This document shows, one piece after another, positions 29,143 to 37,339 of a DNA stretch of 64,000 bases. The DNA comes from Draconibacterium sediminis (GTDB taxonomy: Bacteria; Bacteroidota; Bacteroidia; Bacteroidales; Prolixibacteraceae). The stretch spans positions 1,178,001-1,242,000 of the forward strand of contig NZ_JRHC01000001.1 of NCBI RefSeq assembly GCF_000949475.1. Reading direction: 5' to 3'. The position numbers and the translations under genes are program-made. Numbering within the stretch: position 1 is the stretch's first letter; each line of letters begins with the position of its first letter. A model generated the notes under the pieces. It was given only the letters and a program-made list of their open reading frames with translations, was not told the DNA's origin and ran no database searches.

Positions 29143-31011
29143 ATGCCTGAGCTTTTCATTACTAAAGCCAAACAATTTATCCTCGATAACCTCGAGAATG
29201 ATAAATTTGGTGTTAGTGAACTGGCTGCCGAAATGGGATTGAGCCGTTCGCAATTTCTTCGCAAAATAAAGTCCGAAACTGGAAAATCTGCCAACAAGTT
29301 TATTCGCGACATCCGATTGGAAGAATCCATTTCGCTTATCGAAAAAGACGATCATACAGCCTCCGAGATTGCCTATAAAGTGGGCTTTAGCAGTCCGTCG
29401 TATTTCAATAAATGTTTTCACGATAAATACGGATGTACACCGGGCGAATATAAAAAGCAGGCCGGGGAGGAAGGATTTTCGGCGATTGAAACAAAAGCAG
29501 CTTCAACACCAAATAACCGGATGAAGGTGGCCGGAATGTTTCTGCTATTTATAATTGTAACGGTTGGGTTTGGTTATTGGGGTGCCAAACTGGCAAAACC
29601 CGGTGAAGCCGAAACGGAAGAAATCGCGATAGCTGTTTTGCCGTTTCTCGATCTTTCGGAGATGAATAACCGGTCGCACCTGGCGTTGGGGTTGACCGAT
29701 AATCTGATCACCGAACTGTCGAAAATGAAAGGATTTCGGGTAACCTCACGTGGTTCGGCAATGATTTTTCGCGACTCGGTACGCATTTATTCCGAGATTG
29801 CAGAGTACCTCGGCGCCGACCTGTTGTTGGAAGGCAGTGTGTTAACCGAAGACGACAGTATGCTGGTGAATGTGCAGCTGATAAATCCTTTTCCGCAGGA
29901 AGACCACATTTGGGCCAATCAATATTATCAACGAACAACAAAAATATTACAGGTAGTTAGCGACCTGAGTTATAATATCGCCACTGAAATTCTGCATGCC
30001 ACTCAGCCGGCAGCGCCACAAGAATTGCCGGCAGTTGATGGGCAAGCCCACGAGTTGTACCAAAAAGGAAGAATGTTGTGGTTAACGCAGGATATCAGGA
30101 AAGATAAAATGAAAGATGCTGTTGAGTACCTGACAGCATCGGTAACGATCGATCCGGATTTTGCTCCGGCCTATTTAACGCTGGCTGAATGTTACATGGC
30201 GCTCGACCGGCTGGTGTATGACCATGCAGAAGAGCAGGTTTACCGCACCAATGCAAGGGCTGCCGTTGATAAAGCCCTGGAATTGGATGCAACGCTTGCC
30301 GATGCCTACACAACAAAAGCCAACCTGGTTGGAAAACTCGACTGGGATTGGGAACAAATGAAACAACTCGCTGAAAGGGCGCTGGAATTGCAACCCAGTA
30401 ACTCGGATGCACACCTTGTTCTCTCGAACTATTTTACGGTGAAGGGCGACTATAAGAATGCGATAAGCGAGGCACTGACTGCAAAGTTGCTGGACCCGCT
30501 GAATCCGCGAACGCTGAGTTTTTTGGCCGAACGCTATTACATTGTGGGCGAATATGAAAAGTCGATTGCTACCTACAACGAGGTGCTTGAGTTGTTTCCC
30601 ACCTTTGGTTTTGCCATGCATAGTTTGGGTTATGTATATCTGCAACAAGGTTTCCCTGAAAAATCGATTGAAATATGGACCGAACTGCAAGACCTGATGC
30701 GAAATGAGGCAGTTGCCGAGTATTACAGAACCGGCCCTTCGTTTGAAGACTGCATAAGGTTTTATATGAAAGGGGCATTAACCGGACAGGATAAATACTG
30801 TTGTAACCAGTCGGTGGTATCGGGTTTATTTATGATGGTTAATGATATTGAAGGCACCATCGATTACCTTAAAGTTGCCTACGAAGTGCGGAATGAAGAC
30901 CTGCCTTTTGTTTTGTCGTATCCGCTTTATTATCCGCTGCATAATCATCCCGAATTTCAGGAATTGGTGAATGATGTTGGTGTTGTTTTTCCGCAAACCA
31001 ACCCGCTTTAA
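29143..31011 (+). CDS. Membrane-anchored AraC-type regulator with TolB/CadC-like and TPR domains
   Basis: About 622 residues. Order: AraC/XylS DNA-binding domain (residues about 3-107, LAAEMGLSRSQFLRKI and GFSSPSYFNKCFHDKYGCTPGEYKK), one transmembrane helix (about 130-150), a domain like that of CadC/adenylate-cyclase-type proteins (IAVLPFLDLSEMNNRSHLALGLTDNLITEL; DLLLEGSV), then several TPR repeats to the end. Such architecture suggests a one-component sensor: cytoplasmic HTH, extracytoplasmic TPR part. I use the ATG at 29143 over TTG three codons upstream. Neighbours are the secreted amidase before it and three secreted small proteins after it, possible targets. Confidence 0.85.
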   Translation: MPELFITKAKQFILDNLENDKFGVSELAAEMGLSRSQFLRKIKSETGKSANKFIRDIRLEESISLIEKDDHTASEIAYKVGFSSPSYFNKCFHDKYGCTPGEYKKQAGEEGFSAIETKAASTPNNRMKVAGMFLLFIIVTVGFGYWGAKLAKPGEAETEEIAIAVLPFLDLSEMNNRSHLALGLTDNLITELSKMKGFRVTSRGSAMIFRDSVRIYSEIAEYLGADLLLEGSVLTEDDSMLVNVQLINPFPQEDHIWANQYYQRTTKILQVVSDLSYNIATEILHATQPAAPQELPAVDGQAHELYQKGRMLWLTQDIRKDKMKDAVEYLTASVTIDPDFAPAYLTLAECYMALDRLVYDHAEEQVYRTNARAAVDKALELDATLADAYTTKANLVGKLDWDWEQMKQLAERALELQPSNSDAHLVLSNYFTVKGDYKNAISEALTAKLLDPLNPRTLSFLAERYYIVGEYEKSIATYNEVLELFPTFGFAMHSLGYVYLQQGFPEKSIEIWTELQDLMRNEAVAEYYRTGPSFEDCIRFYMKGALTGQDKYCCNQSVVSGLFMMVNDIEGTIDYLKVAYEVRNEDLPFVLSYPLYYPLHNHPEFQELVNDVGVVFPQTNPL

Positions 31012-31083
31012 TTTATTTCCAAAATTATCAAACTACCATAAGGTTTCCTTGGCATGCTGCAAAATTGCAAAGGGTGCGCCAAT

Positions 31084-31158
31084 TTTTAAAGTTTATGCTT
31101 CATGGCTGATAAGTTGTAAAAGCCTTTTCACAGGAACTTTGTAGCATAAACTTTAAAA
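31084..31158. repeat. 16-bp perfect inverted repeat before the small secreted protein gene
   Basis: TTTTAAAGTTTATGCT (31084-31099) is repeated inverted as AGCATAAACTTTAAAA (31143-31158), with a 43-base loop containing GGCT/AGCC. It ends nine bases before the ATG at 31168, so it overlaps the place where a ribosome would bind. Operator or mRNA hairpin are both possible. Confidence 0.8.
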
Positions 31159-31167
31159 CTAATTGTC

Positions 31168-31542
31168 ATGAAAAATCTCAAAATTATCTTAATCATTTTT
31201 AGTTTGTGTTTCCTTACATATACAGCAGGAGCACAGAGCGAAAAATCGCAGGCTAAATCAGAAAGAATCGAAGAAGAAGTACACATACAATGCTTATGTG
31301 CCGGAGAATTACTTGTAGGTACTGTAACATGGAACCATGTTGTAAATAAGAATAGTGAGCACTGGAACGTGCAGTTTGGTGAAATGACCGGACAAACTTC
31401 TCATGAAAAATACCGGTTTGTATATGTTGAAAGTATTGGCAAGCTGGTCATTTTCAGAGTAATTGGAGAAAAGGGTTTGGTTACTTACATGCAATGGAAT
31501 GCAGCTACCGGAGAATATACTTTTTACTGTACCTCATGGTAG
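31168..31542 (+). CDS. Small secreted protein of unknown function
   Basis: A 124-residue protein with a clear signal peptide (MKNLKIILIIFSLCFLTYTAGA, about 1-22). The mature part has no domain I recognise; it holds three cysteines (CLC near residue 42, CTSW at the end) and is predicted beta-rich by eye (VEHIQ, VTWNHV, KYRFVYVE, KLVIFRV, YTFYC). It is followed after 35 bases by a lipoprotein gene and probably belongs to the same transcript. An inverted repeat precedes it. Confidence 0.75.
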   Translation: MKNLKIILIIFSLCFLTYTAGAQSEKSQAKSERIEEEVHIQCLCAGELLVGTVTWNHVVNKNSEHWNVQFGEMTGQTSHEKYRFVYVESIGKLVIFRVIGEKGLVTYMQWNAATGEYTFYCTSW

Positions 31543-31577
31543 AGATAGTTGATACATAATTCTATAAAAAAGCAATC

Positions 31578-32273
31578 ATGAAAAAATTAATTCTAATACT
31601 TGCAATAGCACTGGTTTTTGCCGGGTGCGAAAAGGACTTTGTTGACGAGCCAACTGGCAACATGGAACTAAAAAGTGGAAATTCTGATAAAGTAACCGGA
31701 GTTGATGAGTACGGCTATAACTGGAACGCACATCATTTTAATGGAAGTTTTTATAATGCTATTGTTGGCGACAATTTGTATGCATTTGCTCCATGGTCGC
31801 ATACAACACCTTACATGGGCGTAGATGAAGAGATTACTCCGGCCGATCCCGGTGACCTTATGTATGATTTGTGGAGTATTGCCTGGTATTTAAGAGACGT
31901 TAATTTACTTATGCGCTGGAATGAGGCATTAATTTCAAAAGAAGGTGTTTATCCTGGCAGCCTCGACGAATGGATTGGTTCGGATGCATGGATTACCTTT
32001 CAATTTAGTGGGGTAGATGAGAATGGTAAGCAGTGGTCGCAATTCCAGAAAATGGTTGCAGCAAATCACGATGATCAGCTAAAAACAGAAGGAGAGTGGT
32101 ATCCGGTAGGTGTGTGGTATAACAATAACGATGAAGAGATAGGTATTTTTAACGACTGGACCCAACTAATTTTGGTTCAGTGTGTGAAAACCGGGGAACC
32201 GCCATTTCCTTTTTCAACCATACCGGCGTATAAGAATACTGCACGATTGGGATTCGGAATTACAAAGAAATAA
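31578..32273 (+). CDS. Secreted lipoprotein of unknown function
   Basis: A 231-residue lipoprotein; lipobox FAGC (Cys17) follows a hydrophobic MKKLILILAIALV segment. The mature sequence is rich in Trp, Tyr and Asn, with GVDEYGYNWNAHHFNG near residues 36-51, MRWNEALISKEG near 112, and a second VDENGKQWSQF motif. This pattern resembles a group of secreted proteins with GYNYxAHxFxG and WNDAWLS motifs, function unknown. It probably attaches to the outer membrane. It lies in an operon-like tandem with the preceding small secreted protein. Confidence 0.75.
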   Translation: MKKLILILAIALVFAGCEKDFVDEPTGNMELKSGNSDKVTGVDEYGYNWNAHHFNGSFYNAIVGDNLYAFAPWSHTTPYMGVDEEITPADPGDLMYDLWSIAWYLRDVNLLMRWNEALISKEGVYPGSLDEWIGSDAWITFQFSGVDENGKQWSQFQKMVAANHDDQLKTEGEWYPVGVWYNNNDEEIGIFNDWTQLILVQCVKTGEPPFPFSTIPAYKNTARLGFGITKK

Positions 32274-32348
32274 GAACTAAAATTATTCAACAGTATAACT
32301 TTTACTAATGGATTACGTATTCCTCCATGTTTATAAAAAATCGCAACA

Positions 32349-32384
32349 TGAGACTCGTCCTGTAGCGCGCAGGGCGGGTTTCTT
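32349..32384 (+). terminator. Hairpin after the lipoprotein gene
   Basis: A 13-bp stem with several G-T wobbles (32350-32362 with 32370-32382), seven-base loop, followed by TTCG. A weak terminator or REP-type hairpin between 32273 and 32414. Confidence 0.45.
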
Positions 32385-32413
32385 CGTTCCAATTTCACAT
32401 TAAAACCAGACTT

Positions 32414-32923
32414 ATGAAAATTCTGACTATCATTTTTGCGGTATTATTATCCGCCTCAACACTTTGTGCACAGGAATCATTTACAGTTCCTCAACTTACT
32501 CCGGAGCAGGAAACGGAAGTGCTTTACAATCATGTTTATGCGTATTTTGCTGCGGGGCTTAGCATGGCAAAAGAAAAAGGCGTTTCACCTGAAGCGTATG
32601 GAGAATATATTGGCGAGCAGTTTAAGGTGTTTTGGGATCCGGAATCAGGTTTTCCGTTTTTCGTTAACCAGATCATGTTTATTTTGCAGGGAGTAAATCC
32701 GTATAGCGAAATGAAAATTGTTGAGCAAAACGAAAAGATGATTCGCTTTACAATGAGTAATATGAATAAGCTTTTTATACAGGGACCGGCTTACGGAATT
32801 TCGTATAACGAGTTTCTGGCCTGCTCCGACGGACTGTTAAAAACGGTTGCCAACCACATGAAAACCAATTTCTCGTACAAGGATACCGATGGTTTATACG
32901 AGGTTACGCTCACCGCGAAATAA
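32414..32923 (+). CDS. Secreted protein of unknown function
   Basis: A 169-residue protein with a signal peptide (MKILTIIFAVLLSASTLCA, about 1-19). The mature protein is mostly helical by eye with PQLTPEQETEVLYNHVYAYFAAGLSMAKEKG at its N-terminus, and no recognised domain. It may be distantly like steroid-cyclase or globin-like all-alpha sensors, but I do not assign this. It lies 140 bases after the lipoprotein gene and ends two bases from the convergent SDR stop codon. Confidence 0.7.
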   Translation: MKILTIIFAVLLSASTLCAQESFTVPQLTPEQETEVLYNHVYAYFAAGLSMAKEKGVSPEAYGEYIGEQFKVFWDPESGFPFFVNQIMFILQGVNPYSEMKIVEQNEKMIRFTMSNMNKLFIQGPAYGISYNEFLACSDGLLKTVANHMKTNFSYKDTDGLYEVTLTAK

Positions 32924-32925
32924 AG

Positions 32926-33672
32926 CTAAACGTAAATCATCTTTTTGGTCATTCCTCCGTCAATTACAAAATTCTGTCCGGTAATAAAGTCGTTCTCCTT
33001 TTTTAGCAGGAAAAGAACCATGGCGGCAATGTCTTCTGCTTTGCCAACGCGCCCAGCCGGATGTTGCGCGTGGTCTTCTTTTGTTAGTTTTTCCTGATGG
33101 GCAAGGGAGCGCTTTTTTGTTGCCGATACATCAATCCAACCGGGACTAATGGCATTAACTTTTATTTGCGGGCCAAGACTAGCCGCCAGTGCGTGTGTAA
33201 GTGCAAGGATGCCTCCTTTGCTTGCCGAGTAAGCTTCTGTGTCAGGCTCCGATTGTAAAGCGCGGGTGGATGCCATATTAATAATCCTTCCTCCGTATGG
33301 TTTCATAAACGGCGCTACGTACTTCGAGCACAAAAAAGCGCCGGAAAGATTGGTTCCAATTACTTTGTTCCACTCCCCGAAAGAAAGTTTCTCCAATGGT
33401 TTGTCGATACTAATTGCCGCATTGTTTACCAGTGCATAAATGTTTCCGTGCTGTTTCGCCGATTCTTCTACCGCCGTCTCAACCGATTTCTCATCGGATA
33501 CATCTACCTGATAAACCTGAACTGTTTCATCGGTAAATTCCTCTTGAAACTCCGCAATTGCTTCTTCGTTAATCTCAAAAACCGATACTGCATAATTGTT
33601 GTTCAGTAAATCAACAACCAGGTGTTTGCCAATTCCCTGGGTGCCTCCGGTTACTATTACATGTCTTTTCAT
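32926..33672 (-). CDS. Short-chain dehydrogenase/reductase
   Basis: A 248-residue classical SDR. The NAD(P)-binding motif TGGTQGIGK is near the N-terminus, NNAA near residue 83, catalytic Ser in NMASTRA, the Tyr-x-x-x-Lys pair in YSASKGG, and the C-terminal GQNFVIDGGMTKKM. This resembles 3-oxoacyl-ACP reductase/FabG-like oxidoreductases; the exact substrate is unknown. I chose the ATG at 33672, six codons inside the longest frame, since the residues before it are not conserved and AAGAAG lies just upstream. It is convergent with the secreted protein gene and divergent from the NifX-like gene. Confidence 0.9.
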   Translation of the reverse strand: MKRHVIVTGGTQGIGKHLVVDLLNNNYAVSVFEINEEAIAEFQEEFTDETVQVYQVDVSDEKSVETAVEESAKQHGNIYALVNNAAISIDKPLEKLSFGEWNKVIGTNLSGAFLCSKYVAPFMKPYGGRIINMASTRALQSEPDTEAYSASKGGILALTHALAASLGPQIKVNAISPGWIDVSATKKRSLAHQEKLTKEDHAQHPAGRVGKAEDIAAMVLFLLKKENDFITGQNFVIDGGMTKKMIYV

Positions 33673-33939
33673 ACTACAAATCTTCTTCAATAAAATTAAT
33701 CAAATTTCAATTGTATCATTTCTGTGGATGGGGCAAAAATGAATGTCGCCACAAACTTCCTTTTAGCAAAACTTATCGAAAGCAGAAAACACTACATTTT
33801 TGTAGGATCGTCACATTTTTCTTACAAAAAAGAAATGTTGAGCTGTAGTTCAGTTTTTCAAATCGCTGGTTTCCAGCAATCTGATTTTTTTGGTATTTCA
33901 TTTGCCCGGTTCATACCAAACAATTTAAATGTGCAGGAT

Positions 33940-34338
33940 ATGAGAGTGCTATTACCCGTTGCCGGAAAAGAAACAGGAAGAGAGAAAATCGCACGAGGTT
34001 TTCATAATGCTAAATTGGTGTGTATCTACGATTCGGAGTCGAAAGCTTTTGAGTGGAAAGAGACTTCAGAGATCAGCCCCAACCCGGGCGATCTGACCCA
34101 CGAGTTAAAACGTTTGCAAATAAATACCATTATCAGCGGCTATATTCCGCCCATGGTTTTGCAAATTTTTACCCGAAACGGTTTTTCAGTATTAAAAGCA
34201 CGCGGCCGAAATGTACACGAAAACATCAGCTTTTTTACCCAAAACCAATTGGAATCGTTTACCTCGCAGGCAGCACGCGAATTGTGGGGCTGTGAGAGTG
34301 GATGTAATTCATGCAGTTCAACATCGTGTAAAAATTAG
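33940..34338 (+). CDS. NifX/NifB-like iron-molybdenum cluster-binding domain protein
   Basis: A protein of about 132 residues. The domain starts MRVLLPVAGKETGREKIARGF and continues with NTIISGYIPPMVLQIFTRNGFSVLKA, the pattern of dinitrogenase iron-molybdenum cofactor domains (NifX/NafY/C-terminal NifB) that bind metal-sulfur clusters. The C-terminus is cysteine-rich (CESGCNSCSSTSC), which suggests metal or cluster binding. The frame stays open up to a GTG at 33724, adding 72 residues without recognisable features; I take the ATG at 33940 as the start because the domain begins exactly there. It is followed after 6 bases by a Nif11-like gene. No nitrogenase genes are in view. Confidence 0.75.
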   Translation: MRVLLPVAGKETGREKIARGFHNAKLVCIYDSESKAFEWKETSEISPNPGDLTHELKRLQINTIISGYIPPMVLQIFTRNGFSVLKARGRNVHENISFFTQNQLESFTSQAARELWGCESGCNSCSSTSCKN

Positions 34339-34344
34339 TGGCTT

Positions 34345-34566
34345 ATGGCAATCGATAAAGCAATAACATTTGTAAAACGGGCAACTTCCGAAAGCGATTT
34401 TCGGAAAGCTTGTTACCGGGCCCCGTCGAGAGAGAGCCTGCTGGAAGAAAAAGGTTTTACTGAGGTAGAGTTCGACGATGCTATAAATATGCAGCTGGTA
34501 AAATGCCAGACCTACGAGCAGGCCGAAGTGTATCAGCAGATACGCATGTGGTTTTTATCCCTATAA
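34345..34566 (+). CDS. Nif11-like small protein
   Basis: A 73-residue protein with a Nif11-type helical pattern: an N-terminal helix (AIDKAITFVKRATSESDFRK), a hinge with LLEEKGFTEVEFDDAIN, and a C-terminal helix ending QQIRMWF. Nif11 domains occur beside nitrogen fixation genes and as leader regions of some peptide products; the role is unclear. There is no GG cleavage site and no core peptide, so a natural product precursor is unlikely. It lies 6 bases after the NifX-like gene and 7 before the next, so a three-gene operon is likely. Confidence 0.7.
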   Translation: MAIDKAITFVKRATSESDFRKACYRAPSRESLLEEKGFTEVEFDDAINMQLVKCQTYEQAEVYQQIRMWFLSL

Positions 34567-34573
34567 TTATTTA

Positions 34574-34921
34574 ATGAACCCGAATAAAGGAGCAGCTGTA
34601 TTCGGACAAAAAATTTATACTATGAATTACAGAGACCTGGAAGCCGTTAGGCAAATTGTAAACGAAGCAACCGGATTAGATATTAGCTATGCCTACGAAG
34701 ATCTTGTTTTTCCGGAGCATGGCGCATTTATTATACAGTTTAACGAAGAAAGTACCGATAAACTACATTGTTACTTTCATGAAGATTGTATTGCAAAAGA
34801 TGCTGCAACGATTTTTGCCAACCTAAAAAACGAGACCGAAAAACGTAAATGCGAACTTCTGCGCGAGGGAGCCTACAATTTTGAGCAGGTTGGAGACAAC
34901 ATTCAAATTCGATTTTTATAG
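34574..34921 (+). CDS. Small protein of unknown function in the NifX-like operon
   Basis: A 115-residue protein without a signal peptide or recognised domain. It is charged, with LVFPEHGAFIIQFNEESTDKLHCYFHEDC in the middle and a CELL-EGAYNFEQVGDNIQIRF end. Cys, His and acid residues (CYFHEDC) could bind metal. The start is uncertain: ATG at 34574, or ATG at 34622 (MNYRDLEAVRQI), which may be the true N-terminus. Tight spacing to the Nif11-like gene supports cotranscription. Confidence 0.7.
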   Translation: MNPNKGAAVFGQKIYTMNYRDLEAVRQIVNEATGLDISYAYEDLVFPEHGAFIIQFNEESTDKLHCYFHEDCIAKDAATIFANLKNETEKRKCELLREGAYNFEQVGDNIQIRFL

Positions 34922-35383
34922 CTGCAAATCAACCAATTCTACATGGTTAGTCAATAATATATCGGGCTAAAACGACGTAATTTTCTTACATATTCGAAAA
35001 TATTGCTACTTGCCGGCAATTGAATTGTCATAAATGTTGCCGATTTGTTAACAGTTTGATTAATACAGGGGTGTTTGTTAAAACTTTTTATCTGTGATCC
35101 CTGTTAGGGTGTGTTGTGGAAATATATACTTTTTTTAATCGCTATGCTGTCATTTTTTAGGGGGTAAACGAAAAAAGAAATAAAACATGAAGAACATGCC
35201 TTGTCGAGAAGGGGGTGATTGTATAATATAAGATTATTAAAATGTTTTATTAATTGCTATTAAAGTCCTAAAAAGATAGCTAAATGTTAATTTAAGTAGA
35301 AATTTGTCAATAATAATTTTGCAGTATTGACAAAGTGATTATTTTTGACACAAAATATTTGACAGCTAAGAAAATTTACGAAT
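34922..35383. other. Spacer before asnB with promoter and operator-like sites
   Basis: About 460 bases with no gene. The last 80 bases before asnB hold an inverted repeat over a -7 box and three copies of TTGACA. The rest is AT-rich with nothing I can name. Confidence 0.6.
35303..35334 (+). promoter_or_regulatory. Operator-like inverted repeat overlapping the asnB promoter
   Basis: TTTGTCAATA (35303-35312) and TATTGACAAA (35325-35334) form a perfect 10-bp inverted repeat with a 12-base spacer. The -7 box TAATTTTG (35314-35321) lies in the spacer. Further copies of the half-site TTGACA are at 35345-35350 and 35359-35364. Repressor binding would block the promoter. Confidence 0.65.
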
Positions 35384-37072
35384 ATGTGTGGAATTGTTGG
35401 AGCATTTGATTTAAAAGTTAAAGCTGAGGATCTCCGCCCTCAGGTGCTGATGATGAGTAAAAAAGTTCGTCACCGCGGACCGGACTGGTCGGGTATTTAT
35501 TGTGGCGAAAAAGCGATAATAGCTCACGAGCGTCTTTCAATTGTTGACCCGGAGTCGGGTGGACAACCTTTATATAGTAAAGATGGAAATCTTATTTTGG
35601 GTGTTAACGGCGAAATTTATAATCACCGTGAAATTCGTAAGCGTTACGAAGGGAAATACGAATTTTTAACCAAGTCGGACTGTGAGGTAATTTTAGCCCT
35701 CTATAACGACAAAAAGGAAAAATTCCTGGATGAGATGAACGGTATTTTTGCTTTTGCCCTTTATGATGAGGTAAACGATTCCTATCTGATTGGTCGCGAC
35801 CATATCGGTATTATTCCGTTGTACCAGGGATGGGACAAGTGGGGGAACTACTATGTAGCATCCGAATTAAAATCGTTGGAAGGATTTTGTACCAAGATAG
35901 AGGAATTTCCTCCGGGACATTATTTATACAGCAAAGATGGCGAACTTAAAAAATGGTATGTTCGCGAGTGGGAGGAATTTGACAATGTTAAAGATAATCC
36001 GGCAAGTGTTGAAGAGTTGTCGCAAGCTCTGGAAGATGCTGTACAGCGTCAGTTAATGTCGGATGTGCCATACGGAGTACTGCTTTCGGGTGGTTTAGAC
36101 TCATCGATAACTTCGGCCCTGGCTAAAAAATTCTCATCAAAACGTATTGAAGATGGTGGCGAAAAAGACGCCTGGTGGCCACAATTACACTCGTTTGTAA
36201 TTGGTTTGGATGGCTCGCCCGATTTGGCTGCTGCACGTAAAGTTGCCGATCATATCGGAACGGTTCACCACGAAATTAATTATACCATCCAGGAAGGTTT
36301 GGATGCTATCCGTGATGTAATTTACCATATCGAAACATACGATGTAACTACCGTTCGTGCATCAACACCCATGTACATGCTGTCGCGTGTTATAAAATCG
36401 ATGGGTATTAAAATGGTGCTAACCGGCGAGGGTGCAGATGAAATTTTTGGAGGATACCTGTATTTCCACAAAGCACCAAATGCCGAAGAATTCCACAAAG
36501 AAAGTGTGCGAAAAGTGAGCCGACTGAATATGTACGACTGTCTGCGTGCCAATAAATCGTTGGCTGCATGGGGCGTTGAAGGTCGTGTGCCATTCCTTGA
36601 TAAAGAATTTGTTGACGTGGCAATGCGTTTTAACCCGGAGGCCAAAATGGCCAAAGACGGTAAAATGGAAAAACATTGTCTGCGTGAAGGATTTGCCAAA
36701 TACCTGCCCGAAGAAGTGGCATGGCGCCAGAAAGAGCAATTCTCTGACGGTGTTGGCTATGGTTGGATTGACACGCTGAAACAAATTGCAGAAGACAAGG
36801 TGAGCGACGAAATGATGGAAAATGCAAAATATCGTTTCCCGGTAAACCCACCACGAAACAAAGAAGAATATGTGTACCGCGAAATTTACAGCGAACACTT
36901 CCCGTCGGATGCGGCTGCAGCTTGTGTGCCGTCTGAAGCTTCAATTGCATGTAGTACGGCTGCTGCTCTTGAGTGGGATGCTTCGTTCCAGGGAAATGCC
37001 GACCCATCAGGTCGTGCGGTTAACACGGTTCATGCACAAGGAGCGACATTTAGGGACATTAAGAAGAAATAA
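35384..37072 (+). CDS. asnB: Asparagine synthetase B (glutamine-hydrolysing)
   Basis: A 562-residue enzyme: N-terminal class II glutamine amidotransferase with Cys2 as nucleophile (MCGIVGAFD) and RHRGPDW near 30; C-terminal ATP-PPase synthetase domain with the pyrophosphate loop LLSGGLDSS near residue 236 and the EGADEIFGGY motif near 350. It makes asparagine from aspartate, ATP and glutamine. An Ala/Ser-rich tail of about 40 residues ends the protein. The gene is monocistronic and its promoter region carries an inverted repeat. Confidence 0.96.
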   Translation: MCGIVGAFDLKVKAEDLRPQVLMMSKKVRHRGPDWSGIYCGEKAIIAHERLSIVDPESGGQPLYSKDGNLILGVNGEIYNHREIRKRYEGKYEFLTKSDCEVILALYNDKKEKFLDEMNGIFAFALYDEVNDSYLIGRDHIGIIPLYQGWDKWGNYYVASELKSLEGFCTKIEEFPPGHYLYSKDGELKKWYVREWEEFDNVKDNPASVEELSQALEDAVQRQLMSDVPYGVLLSGGLDSSITSALAKKFSSKRIEDGGEKDAWWPQLHSFVIGLDGSPDLAAARKVADHIGTVHHEINYTIQEGLDAIRDVIYHIETYDVTTVRASTPMYMLSRVIKSMGIKMVLTGEGADEIFGGYLYFHKAPNAEEFHKESVRKVSRLNMYDCLRANKSLAAWGVEGRVPFLDKEFVDVAMRFNPEAKMAKDGKMEKHCLREGFAKYLPEEVAWRQKEQFSDGVGYGWIDTLKQIAEDKVSDEMMENAKYRFPVNPPRNKEEYVYREIYSEHFPSDAAAACVPSEASIACSTAAALEWDASFQGNADPSGRAVNTVHAQGATFRDIKKK

Positions 37073-37099
37073 TTTTAATTTATTATCAATCAACTCAGG

Positions 37100-37131
37100 G
37101 AGCCATTCGTTTTATACGGATGGCTTTTTTG
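37100..37131 (+). terminator. Intrinsic terminator of asnB
   Basis: Stem AGCCATTCGT (37101-37110) with ACGGATGGCT (37116-37125), one wobble, loop TTTAT, followed by six T residues. Confidence 0.85.
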
Positions 37132-37339
37132 TTGAAAGTCACTTTGGTAAAAACAAAAAAGTTCACGCAGAGATCACTAAGTTTTTGCAAAGCACGCAAA
37201 ACAGATTCTATGTCTTTGCGAATTTTGCGCTTCTTCTTTTCTTTGCGTGAATCAATATTGATATCCTTTCAACCCTGTTGGTGATCCCGGGAATCATGAC
37301 TGTTTTTTCTGAAAGTCGATAAAGGAAAAGACAGCTGTT
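37132..37339. other. Non-coding spacer after asnB
   Basis: Contains an imperfect inverted element GTTCACGCAGAGA...CTTTGCGTGAATC between about 37160 and 37252, typical of scattered Bacteroidota palindromes. No gene. Confidence 0.5.

Noticed and set aside
33724-33939. 72-codon N-terminal extension of the NifX-like protein
   Set aside because: The sequence before MRVLLPVAG has no recognised features and the domain begins at that Met. A real extension cannot be ruled out.
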